Shown here: positions 1-5,253 of the stretch, piece by piece
Numbering within the stretch: position 1 is the first letter of the stretch
Layout: each line of letters begins with the position of its first letter
Origin: a virus
DNA: 24,685 bases
Reading direction: 5' to 3' (one strand)
IMG/VR virus record: IMGVR_UViG_3300022074_000356
Location: 1-24,685 of that record
Made by a program: the position numbers and the translations under genes
Notes under the pieces: model-generated
What the model saw: only the letters and a program-made list of their open reading frames with translations
What the model was told of the DNA's origin: nothing
Databases searched by the model: none

Positions 1-541
1 TTTCTTTCCAACCTGTTGTGATTGGATCTCTTTGTTTGATTTTGAATCTCTCTTCAAAGTCTAGCTTATAGTCATAGCCAAAGTTAACATCGGTTCCCAA
101 CTTCAATGCCTCGTTGATGACCGTACTGATCTCATCAAACGATGAGCGGTTGAGAAGCTTAACTGATCTCATCATTGCTTCTTTTAGTTTCTGCTTCTTA
201 CAGAAGTCAAGCGATGTTTCCTTGACATAATCACAGTCCTCGACAATGGAGGAGTCTTTTAGAACACTAAGTAAGTATTCTTTAGCTTGCTCTTTTACAA
301 CGTCATCATCAATATTATTTCTGATTAGCGTTGCCATAATCTTAAGGGAAGGGTAGACCTCATACTTCTCTTTGTATTCGTAAATGCTGCGAACTATTGA
401 TTGGAGATACTTATACTCCAAGAAGTTCACATCTAAAACTTCGCCTAGTTGATCTGCGAAGACTCGTTCAGTCAAAATCAGGTAAGTCAACTTATCTTGA
501 AATGTCTTACCAAACTTTGAGAAATCTGCTTTTTCTGTCAT
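1..541 (-). CDS. Replicative DNA helicase (gp41/DnaB-like), N-terminal part
   Basis: This gene runs off the left edge; 180 codons are visible from an ATG at 541. The protein begins MTEKADFSKFGKTFQDKLTY and continues with a helical domain (FADQLGEVLDVNFLEYKYLQ, then a YPS motif). The visible part ends in RDPITTGWKE, the usual linker that precedes the ATPase domain of phage DnaB/gp41-type replicative helicases. The Walker A and other motor motifs lie outside the window, so the call rests on the N-terminal domain pattern and the linker. Its product would unwind DNA at the replication fork. The start overlaps the stop of the upstream small membrane protein by four bases (ATGA), implying translational coupling. 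Neighbouring polymerase, ssDNA-binding protein and nuclease genes fit the role. Seen: sequence pattern; family assignment is recognition without a search. Confidence 0.83.
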   Translation of the reverse strand, partial: MTEKADFSKFGKTFQDKLTYLILTERVFADQLGEVLDVNFLEYKYLQSIVRSIYEYKEKYEVYPSLKIMATLIRNNIDDDVVKEQAKEYLLSVLKDSSIVEDCDYVKETSLDFCKKQKLKEAMMRSVKLLNRSSFDEISTVINEALKLGTDVNFGYDYKLDFEERFKIKQRDPITTGWKE

Positions 542-819
542 TTTCCTTCCAGTAATCTATATTCTCTTGCCCATTCTTCTACTTGCTCTTTCGTGGGCTT
601 CCTATCTTGCTTTCCTCCTCTGAACATCTGACATCCAGAAAGCAAAACGCTGATTGCAATAAATGTAGCATACAACACTAGCATCCATTTTGCAAGCACT
701 AAATCAACAAAGAACGTAAAAAAGGTCATGAAACCCACGACCTTCCCCAAGACAAAGAACACTGATGCTAGTTTTGTCAGCGTTGATAAATTTTCCCAGA
801 ACCCCTCTTGCTCTTCCAA
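538..819 (-). CDS. Small membrane protein of unknown function
   Basis: A 93-residue protein starting at a TTG codon. The start is supported by an AAGGAGG Shine-Dalgarno placed a few bases upstream and by the stop of the preceding nuclease gene (TAG) lying directly before it. Two hydrophobic segments, about residues 17-41 and 45-62, form a probable membrane hairpin. A charged tail from about residue 66 (RGGKQDRKPTKEQVEEW) follows, probably cytoplasmic. The sequence LLSGC at 59-63 resembles a lipobox but sits after the second hydrophobic stretch rather than in an N-terminal signal, so I do not call a lipoprotein. It is wedged between the nuclease and helicase genes and coupled to both. No family was recognised. 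A holin-like or membrane-anchor role is possible, but nothing specific supports it. Confidence 0.7.
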   Translation of the reverse strand: MEEQEGFWENLSTLTKLASVFFVLGKVVGFMTFFTFFVDLVLAKWMLVLYATFIAISVLLSGCQMFRGGKQDRKPTKEQVEEWAREYRLLEGK

Positions 820-1788
820 CTATTTGCCCTCCTTGTTCTCGACAGTTATTCTATTGAAAAGCGCAAACAGATCGTTCCAGTCATAAGCACCGAAGCCATC
901 CTCAATCATCATAGCCCGAACACCAGTTTTATTAAAGGCAAGTTCTGGATTGCCTACCATTCTCCTAATGTACTGTGCGCTTTGTGCTGAGATACAAGGC
1001 GCATACAACTGCATCATCTTATAGTTCTTTTCTATTACTTCTCTCTTCTCGACGATATTCTTATACACTTTGAGTTTGCTATCAACACCTTCGGCATAGT
1101 CAACTAGCTCTTGTATTGTGTATGATTTTTCCTCGGAAAGGAAAGGAAATCGCTTAGATACAGTCGGCAAACCCGCTCCGCCAACGCCGGGAAGGTTATC
1201 GCTCTTGTCCCCTGCAATTGCTCTCGCAAGTGCGAAGTTTGTTGGGTGGATCTCATACTGCTCCAAGATCCTTTTCTTGTTAAGGATTTCCTTTTGGATT
1301 GGTCTGTATAGAATAGTTGTGTCGTCGCACAACTGAATGAAGTCTTTGTCTGAACTTAGGATAATCTTGTGGTGTTCGGATAAGGCTTGAGACTGGGAGA
1401 CCAACGCGATAATGTCGTCAGCCTCCACGTTCTCAACATAAGACTGCAAGATAGGCATCTCGTTTAGATACTCGATGATCCTTTCCTGTTGCCAGTTCTT
1501 ATTATCCTCCTGCTCGCCAGCAGTCATATTGTGTATGTCTCGATTGAGACGCACTGGCTTTCTACCTGCCTTGTAGTTCTTATCCATGCTCTTGCGTTTT
1601 TGAGAGCCCCCATCCCAAGCAACGAAGATTAGGTCTGGATTGATTGTTCTACACACAGCCTGTAGTGATTTGATGAAACCCTTGGTGCCGCCGATTGGTT
1701 GTCCGTTAGTGGACAGGCTGGGGTCTACAATGTAATTCCTCATAAAGAGGTTTAGTGCGTCAATTAATAATACTCTTCTATTCTTCAT
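820..1788 (-). CDS. 5'-3' exonuclease / flap endonuclease (T4 RNase H-like)
   Basis: A 322-residue member of the FEN/5'-nuclease superfamily, close in length to T4 RNase H (about 305). Recognisable motifs in order: VLLIDALN with the first metal-binding Asp at residue 10; WDGG at 58-61; YKAGRK at 72-77 (basic DNA-contact segment); EADD at 122-125; SSDKDF at 145-150; and GDKSDNLPGVGG at 193-204, the helix-hairpin-helix DNA-binding region with its metal-binding aspartates. All key acidic residues appear intact. In T4 this enzyme removes RNA primers from lagging-strand fragments. A separate gene makes sense here because the family A polymerase in this window has no 5'-nuclease domain. The start overlaps the end of the 61-residue acidic ORF by 11 bases. 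Assignment to the superfamily is firm; in vivo substrate is inferred. Confidence 0.92.
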   Translation of the reverse strand: MKNRRVLLIDALNLFMRNYIVDPSLSTNGQPIGGTKGFIKSLQAVCRTINPDLIFVAWDGGSQKRKSMDKNYKAGRKPVRLNRDIHNMTAGEQEDNKNWQQERIIEYLNEMPILQSYVENVEADDIIALVSQSQALSEHHKIILSSDKDFIQLCDDTTILYRPIQKEILNKKRILEQYEIHPTNFALARAIAGDKSDNLPGVGGAGLPTVSKRFPFLSEEKSYTIQELVDYAEGVDSKLKVYKNIVEKREVIEKNYKMMQLYAPCISAQSAQYIRRMVGNPELAFNKTGVRAMMIEDGFGAYDWNDLFALFNRITVENKEGK

Positions 1789-1963
1789 ACTCCAACTCGA
1801 TGCCTAAGTCTTTGAGGATTTTTTCAAGTTCCTCGTTTAACTTGTCTTCATCGTCGGAGTTAACGTAGTTGTGTTCTTCGAGAGCGGTTATGTAGTAAAG
1901 AGCTTCTTCGATTAAATCTTTCTTCTCTTCTAACTTCTCTCTAAGGCTTGCAAGATCTTCCAT
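1778..1963 (-). CDS. Small acidic helical protein, unknown
   Basis: A 61-residue, strongly acidic protein (MEDLASLREKLEEKKDLIEE; ends IELEYEE) predicted by composition to be almost wholly helical with heptad-like leucine spacing, so a short coiled coil is likely. It has a clear AAGGAGG Shine-Dalgarno about eight bases before its ATG, and a sigma70-like promoter lies just upstream (2035-2063). It is the first gene of the transcript that includes the nuclease, membrane protein and helicase, and it overlaps the nuclease start by 11 bases. No family was recognised. Its position suggests a replication-associated accessory protein, but that is inference from context only. Confidence 0.75.
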   Translation of the reverse strand: MEDLASLREKLEEKKDLIEEALYYITALEEHNYVNSDDEDKLNEELEKILKDLGIELEYEE

Positions 1964-2034
1964 AGTGGGTCCTCCTTTATCTTTTAGAACATAACTATGT
2001 TTGATTTTTGCTTTTTACCTCCGATGATTGAGTT

Positions 2035-2063
2035 ACTTTATCAGAGTGAGAGGGGAAAGTCAA
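2035..2063 (-). promoter_or_regulatory. Sigma70-like promoter for the small acidic/nuclease/helicase genes
   Basis: On the minus strand a TTGACT -35 box (2058-2063) is followed by a 17-base spacer and TAAAGT (2035-2040, four of six matches to TATAAT). The -35 box is embedded in a 16-base sequence, AAAAGTTCTTGACTTT (2056-2071), identical to one in the gp32 promoter. It begins at the stop codon of the Lys/Tyr-rich gene. Confidence 0.6.
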
Positions 2064-2069
2064 GAACTT

Positions 2070-2420
2070 TTAGTGGTGGTGGGTGTATTTTTTCTTTTTG
2101 TATTTCTTATACTTTTTATACTTCTTGTGCTTTTTCTTGTACTTCTTTTTGAAATACTTCTTCTTGTACTTCTTCTTGTACTTCTTATACTTTTTCTTGT
2201 GGTGGGTGTGCCCCTTGTACTTGTAGAAGTGGCTGTGGTAATCGTTGCTATGGGTATGCCAGTAGTGGTCATAGTATTCATAGACAACATAGTACGAGGG
2301 GTATGCGATGTGATACTCTTCGTACTCATAGTGCGGGTTGTGAGATTTAGTAGTGGGGTGGGCGAAAGCGCAGCCCGAGAAGACTGATAAGAATAAAGAT
2401 AGGGTGATGATTCTTTGCAT
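2070..2420 (-). CDS. Secreted Lys/Tyr/His-rich low-complexity protein
   Basis: A 116-residue protein of extraordinary composition. Residues 1-20 (MQRIITLSLFLSVFSGCAFA) form a convincing signal peptide with an AFA signal-peptidase I site; SGC is a poor lipobox alternative. Residues 21-74 are rich in His and Tyr (for example HTHSNDYHSHFY). Residues 75-112 are a near-periodic KKY/KKKY tract with 27 Lys and 9 Tyr in 38 residues, and the protein ends THHH. It is preceded by a good ribosome-binding site (ACGGAGG, eight bases before ATG) that can pair with an upstream CTCCGT. It lies between the recombinase and nuclease genes, with a promoter starting at its stop codon. The opposite strand is also open here, but the signal peptide and ribosome site favour this strand. 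No family was recognised. A cationic envelope-active, nucleic-acid-binding or metal-binding role is possible speculation. Confidence 0.72.
   Translation of the reverse strand: MQRIITLSLFLSVFSGCAFAHPTTKSHNPHYEYEEYHIAYPSYYVVYEYYDHYWHTHSNDYHSHFYKYKGHTHHKKKYKKYKKKYKKKYFKKKYKKKHKKYKKYKKYKKKKYTHHH
2085..2198 (-). repeat. Tandem low-complexity repeat encoding the KKY/KKKY tract
   Basis: Degenerate 9- and 12-base units made of AAA/AAG lysine codons and TAC/TAT tyrosine codons repeat across the 3' half of the Lys/Tyr-rich gene. On the plus strand it reads as repeated TTCTTATAC and TTCTTGTAC units. Such a tract is prone to slippage and length change. Confidence 0.75.
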
Positions 2421-2429
2421 GATTAAAAC

Positions 2430-2452
2430 CTCCGTTCTCTTATTAGACGGAG
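2430..2452 (-). promoter_or_regulatory. Hairpin that could cover the ribosome-binding site of the Lys/Tyr-rich gene
   Basis: In the mRNA, CTCCGT (2447-2452) is complementary to ACGGAG (2430-2435), which is the Shine-Dalgarno core of the downstream gene; the loop is 11 bases. The 6-bp stem would occlude ribosome entry. Only four T follow, so it is a poor terminator. Confidence 0.4.
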
Positions 2453-2463
2453 ACTATATTCAT

Positions 2464-3564
2464 TTATTCATCTTTTTCTTCATAAAAGTCTTCGGCTTTG
2501 CCTAGACGCTTGTCGAACTTCTGGATTACTTCCTCGTCCATAACATCGTAGACGCGCTGTTTGAATACTGGGTCGGTCATCTTCTCGTCCCACTTGGATG
2601 GTTGGAACTTTACAACTTTGCCGTCACCCATCTCCAAGGAATACCAAGCACCAGCACTAGTCATATAGTTTGAGCCCTTGATAGCCTCGAATAAACTTTG
2701 GTCGTCTTGGACGCCGATGTCGTCGGTGCCCCATAGAATCTTAAAGTTACATTGCCGACCTTGAGTTCCGAACCTGCTCTTCTCCAACTTGACCTTGACC
2801 TCAGAGCCAATACGGAAACCGCTGTCGTCAAGGACGAAAGAAGCCTTAGCCTTTCTACCTGTAAGCCAGACACGCAAAGAATATGCGTAGATCATAGCCT
2901 TGCCGCCGGGAGTGACGTAGGGGGTAGTCATCGCCTCGCTTGGGCTTCTGGTAATGTTGCTCTTCAATTGATTGAGCACCAAGAAGGTTGATTGGCTGTT
3001 AGCAATCGGTACAGTCAACTTGGACATACCCTTAGCTAAAATCCTTGCCTTTACTGCCATGGAAGACTGTGGATTAAAGTCACCTTCCACGTCGGAAATA
3101 GCAGGTGTAAGAGCAAGAGAATCCCAGATGAAAAGCATACGATTTTCATTGTTAGCCAAAAGATCCTCGATAGTTTCAAGCACAAACTCAACAGACTGAG
3201 CTTGAACATAAAGGATGGTTTCAACATCACACCCTGCCCTCTCCAAGAAAGTTGGATCAATCGCAGACTCTGAGTCGAAATAGATTACATCAATACCCAT
3301 CTTCTGAGCATTTGCAGCGACCTGAGCAGCCATATAAGACTTACCAGTTGCTTCCAGACCTGCGATCTCAGTTACTTTACCAACTGGAATACCAGCCAGT
3401 TTCCCTTTGCAAATAATAGAATCTAGCCATCTAGACCCTGTTGGAATCCAATCATTAACCTCAGTTGGATTCTCTTCATTGAGGTTGTGTGCCACGGTCA
3501 TCCCTGCGCGTTTATTAATCAACTTACGCATGTCAGCCATAGACAACTTGCCTGCCTTAGCCAT
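2464..3564 (-). CDS. uvsX: UvsX/RecA-family recombinase
   Basis: A 366-residue RecA-superfamily strand-exchange protein, close in length to T4 UvsX (about 390). Walker A is GLEATGKS at residues 69-76; the YFDSES segment at 95-100 carries the catalytic-glutamate region; Walker B is MLFIWDS at 143-149; and FLVLNQLKSNI at 194-204 contains the glutamine that in RecA senses the gamma phosphate. A TPGGKAMIYAYSLRVWL stretch near 218-234 matches the region after loop L2. The protein would form filaments on single-stranded DNA for recombination-dependent replication and repair. An AAGGAG ribosome site precedes the ATG. It lies directly downstream of gp32, separated by a strong hairpin terminator, so its level probably depends on readthrough from the gp32 promoter. 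Confidence 0.93.
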   Translation of the reverse strand: MAKAGKLSMADMRKLINKRAGMTVAHNLNEENPTEVNDWIPTGSRWLDSIICKGKLAGIPVGKVTEIAGLEATGKSYMAAQVAANAQKMGIDVIYFDSESAIDPTFLERAGCDVETILYVQAQSVEFVLETIEDLLANNENRMLFIWDSLALTPAISDVEGDFNPQSSMAVKARILAKGMSKLTVPIANSQSTFLVLNQLKSNITRSPSEAMTTPYVTPGGKAMIYAYSLRVWLTGRKAKASFVLDDSGFRIGSEVKVKLEKSRFGTQGRQCNFKILWGTDDIGVQDDQSLFEAIKGSNYMTSAGAWYSLEMGDGKVVKFQPSKWDEKMTDPVFKQRVYDVMDEEVIQKFDKRLGKAEDFYEEKDE

Positions 3565-3577
3565 AGTTTCTCCTTAT

Positions 3578-3604
3578 AAAAAAGTAGGGGGGCTTGCGCC
3601 CCCC
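3578..3604 (-). terminator. Strong intrinsic terminator between gp32 and uvsX
   Basis: In the mRNA a GGGGGGC / GCCCCCC stem of seven G-C pairs (3598-3604 with 3587-3593) closes a GCAA loop, a GNRA tetraloop. After a short TAC the transcript has six U (3578-3583). It ends just before the uvsX ribosome site, so partial readthrough would set the gp32 to UvsX ratio. Confidence 0.8.
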
Positions 3605-3610
3605 CCTAGG

Positions 3611-4360
3611 TTATCCTGCCAGTTCTTTGAGGGCAGCCTCTACATCGTTGGAGGGCTCTGCTTTCCCCCCATACTTTGAAGTCTCGACCGAGACCGATTC
3701 TGCATCTACCTCAGAATTGAGGAACTCATCAAGAATGTTTTGCACATCCTGAGTAGACTTCCGCTCGAAAAGTGTGTCCAAGTCTGGAACAGTGGTCACA
3801 ATCTCCTGACATGCTTCATCGCCATCTTCACATAATGGGGAGGATTTACGTCGTGGCTGCACCTTCGTTTGAGGATACATCATGCCGGGAGCCTTTCCAT
3901 AAGCAAGAACAAGGTCTGTTCCTTCGCTTGGGTCAGTAATGTCACCGTAGTCTGGATTGAGTACCAGACTGAGAAGGGTTTCGTATACGGTCTTTCCGTA
4001 TCCCCACACCTTAACACCTTCGGCTTCTTGTCCGCGAACGAGGACAGGAGAGAAGAAGCGCTGGCGAGCAAAGAGGCTTTTTGCCTGTGTTACACTTTCG
4101 TTAGACCCTTCGTTGAAGAGTTTCGTAGCGAAGTTACACACAGGACAGTCGTCCCCAAAGTTGCGCTTCGGACAAAGGAAACCAGAATTGTTTCCTAGGT
4201 TGTAGTGAAAGTGATGCTCCTTGAAAGGATCCTCGTCTGGTGATGGCAGGATACGGATAACATTTTCCCCGTCCTGTGGTCGCCAGAAGTCAGATTTCTT
4301 TCCACCCTTACCTTGAGCAGCACTAAGTTTCTGTTTCATTTTATCAAGATTAATACCCAT
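3611..4360 (-). CDS. gp32: Single-stranded DNA-binding protein (gp32-like)
   Basis: A 249-residue protein, shorter than T4 gp32 (301). The N-terminus is basic (KMKQKLSAAQGKGGKKSDFW), as in the cooperativity region of gp32. The zinc site is visible: His at residue 52 then Cys 63, Cys 72 and Cys 75 (HYN...GFLCPK...DDCPVC), spaced much like the His-Cys3 site of T4 gp32. The C-terminus is acidic with an EAALKELAG tail, matching the part that recruits partner proteins. It would coat single-stranded DNA at the fork and work with UvsX and the polymerase. It has its own near-consensus promoter upstream and a GC-rich terminator downstream, consistent with high, separate expression. T4 gp32 is autogenously regulated; no operator was identified here. 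Confidence 0.9.
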   Translation of the reverse strand: MGINLDKMKQKLSAAQGKGGKKSDFWRPQDGENVIRILPSPDEDPFKEHHFHYNLGNNSGFLCPKRNFGDDCPVCNFATKLFNEGSNESVTQAKSLFARQRFFSPVLVRGQEAEGVKVWGYGKTVYETLLSLVLNPDYGDITDPSEGTDLVLAYGKAPGMMYPQTKVQPRRKSSPLCEDGDEACQEIVTTVPDLDTLFERKSTQDVQNILDEFLNSEVDAESVSVETSKYGGKAEPSNDVEAALKELAG

Positions 4361-4388
4361 TTTTTCTCCTTTTAAAAATTATACACAC

Positions 4389-4417
4389 ATTATAAAACAA
4401 CTAATATTCAAAGTCAA
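4389..4417 (-). promoter_or_regulatory. Near-consensus sigma70 promoter for gp32
   Basis: On the minus strand, TTGACT (4412-4417), exactly 17 bases, then TATAAT (4389-4394). The 16-base AAAAGTTCTTGACTTT box (4410-4425) is shared with the promoter at 2035-2063. The -35 region overlaps the stop codon of the tubulin-like gene. The gp32 start lies about 29 bases beyond the -10 box, preceded by AAGGAG. Confidence 0.87.
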
Positions 4418-5253
4418 GAACTTTTTTCATTTTGTATCTCTGATGTACTCTCAATGAAATAAGCGTATTTGTCTGAGTATTGGGTAGAAAATACGCCATA
4501 GGATACTTTTACGTCCTTTTCTTGCGGTGTATCTTTTACTTGGCTCATTATCTTACTCATCAAAGTCTTATCAGTTTTTAGTTCCGTTTCAGGAATGGCA
4601 TAATAATAGCGCTTTTCCTTTGTATTGTCAAGAGAAAAAAACGGGCTCTCTTCGCCTGTTTCTGGATTTAAGATGCCGAAAGTTGAAATGCGGCAGATGT
4701 TTTTTGGATTAGATAGAGTTCCAACGACTGGCTCGGTGTGGTTGAAAATGTTTATCATATGGATTGTCGCAACGATGACTTCGTTTAAACTATCGTAATA
4801 GCCCATAATCGGCGCTCCACCTAAGATTTTGTCTACCTGTTGGTTATCAATCGCGTAAAACTGTTTGAAAACACCAGATCTGGCGTATTGTTGCAGGGCA
4901 CCGAAGACTAAATTAGTTTGTAGTCTTCTGGTATCTGATAGTGTAGCTACATCTGGGTGGATATAGAGGATACTTATGTCACCCTTGCTATGCAATTGCT
5001 CCAGCACACGCAGAGCAGCACCAGAAATAATACTAGATCCTGCCACAATAAAAAGTATATCACCCTCAACATCCCGCAGAGCTTTCCCAATCAAGGGGAA
5101 ATTCTTTTCATATTCCTCGGGGTGGTCATACTTCGGTACGCGGATGGTTGACCCTTCCTCATGGTCGATTGTGATTACTTTGTATTGCGGGTGTTTTGAA
5201 AAGGCTTTCGTTAGCTTGTAACCAACGGAGCCAAGCCCTACTAATATATCCAT
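4414..5253 (-). CDS. FtsZ/tubulin-like protein with degenerate GTPase motifs
   Basis: A 279-residue protein that follows the FtsZ/tubulin layout from end to end. Residues 1-33 (MDILVGLGSVGYKL..ITIDHEE) match the first loop and second strand. GDILFIVAGSSIISGAALRV (64-83) occupies the place of the FtsZ signature strand plus GGGTGTG loop, but the glycines are mostly lost. FYAIDNQQVDKILG (132-145) corresponds to the FtsZ ITIPNDKLL helix, and YYDSLNEVI (152-160) to AANDVL, keeping the guanine-contacting Asn (157). The T7-loop equivalent, SNPKNICRIST (181-191), has no acidic residue. Residues 205-270 resemble the second FtsZ domain, ending VKVSYGVFSTQYSDKYAYFI. It overlaps the polymerase end by 13 bases. 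A Rossmann NAD-binding protein is the main alternative. Function is inferred: filament or scaffold, possibly without GTP hydrolysis. Confidence 0.68.
   Translation of the reverse strand: MDILVGLGSVGYKLTKAFSKHPQYKVITIDHEEGSTIRVPKYDHPEEYEKNFPLIGKALRDVEGDILFIVAGSSIISGAALRVLEQLHSKGDISILYIHPDVATLSDTRRLQTNLVFGALQQYARSGVFKQFYAIDNQQVDKILGGAPIMGYYDSLNEVIVATIHMINIFNHTEPVVGTLSNPKNICRISTFGILNPETGEESPFFSLDNTKEKRYYYAIPETELKTDKTLMSKIMSQVKDTPQEKDVKVSYGVFSTQYSDKYAYFIESTSEIQNEKSS

Noticed and set aside
59-63. Lipobox-like LLSGC (residues 59-63) in the 93-residue membrane protein
   Set aside because: It is located after the second hydrophobic segment, not in an N-terminal signal peptide. The start and end given for this entry are residue numbers, not bases.
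4414-5253. NAD(P)-binding Rossmann (TrkA-N type) protein, from GLGSVG plus an Asp-containing second strand
   Set aside because: The N-terminus alone fits, but the segment order after residue 64 (signature strand and loop, DNQQVDKIL, SLNEV, second beta domain) follows FtsZ throughout. Kept as the main alternative.
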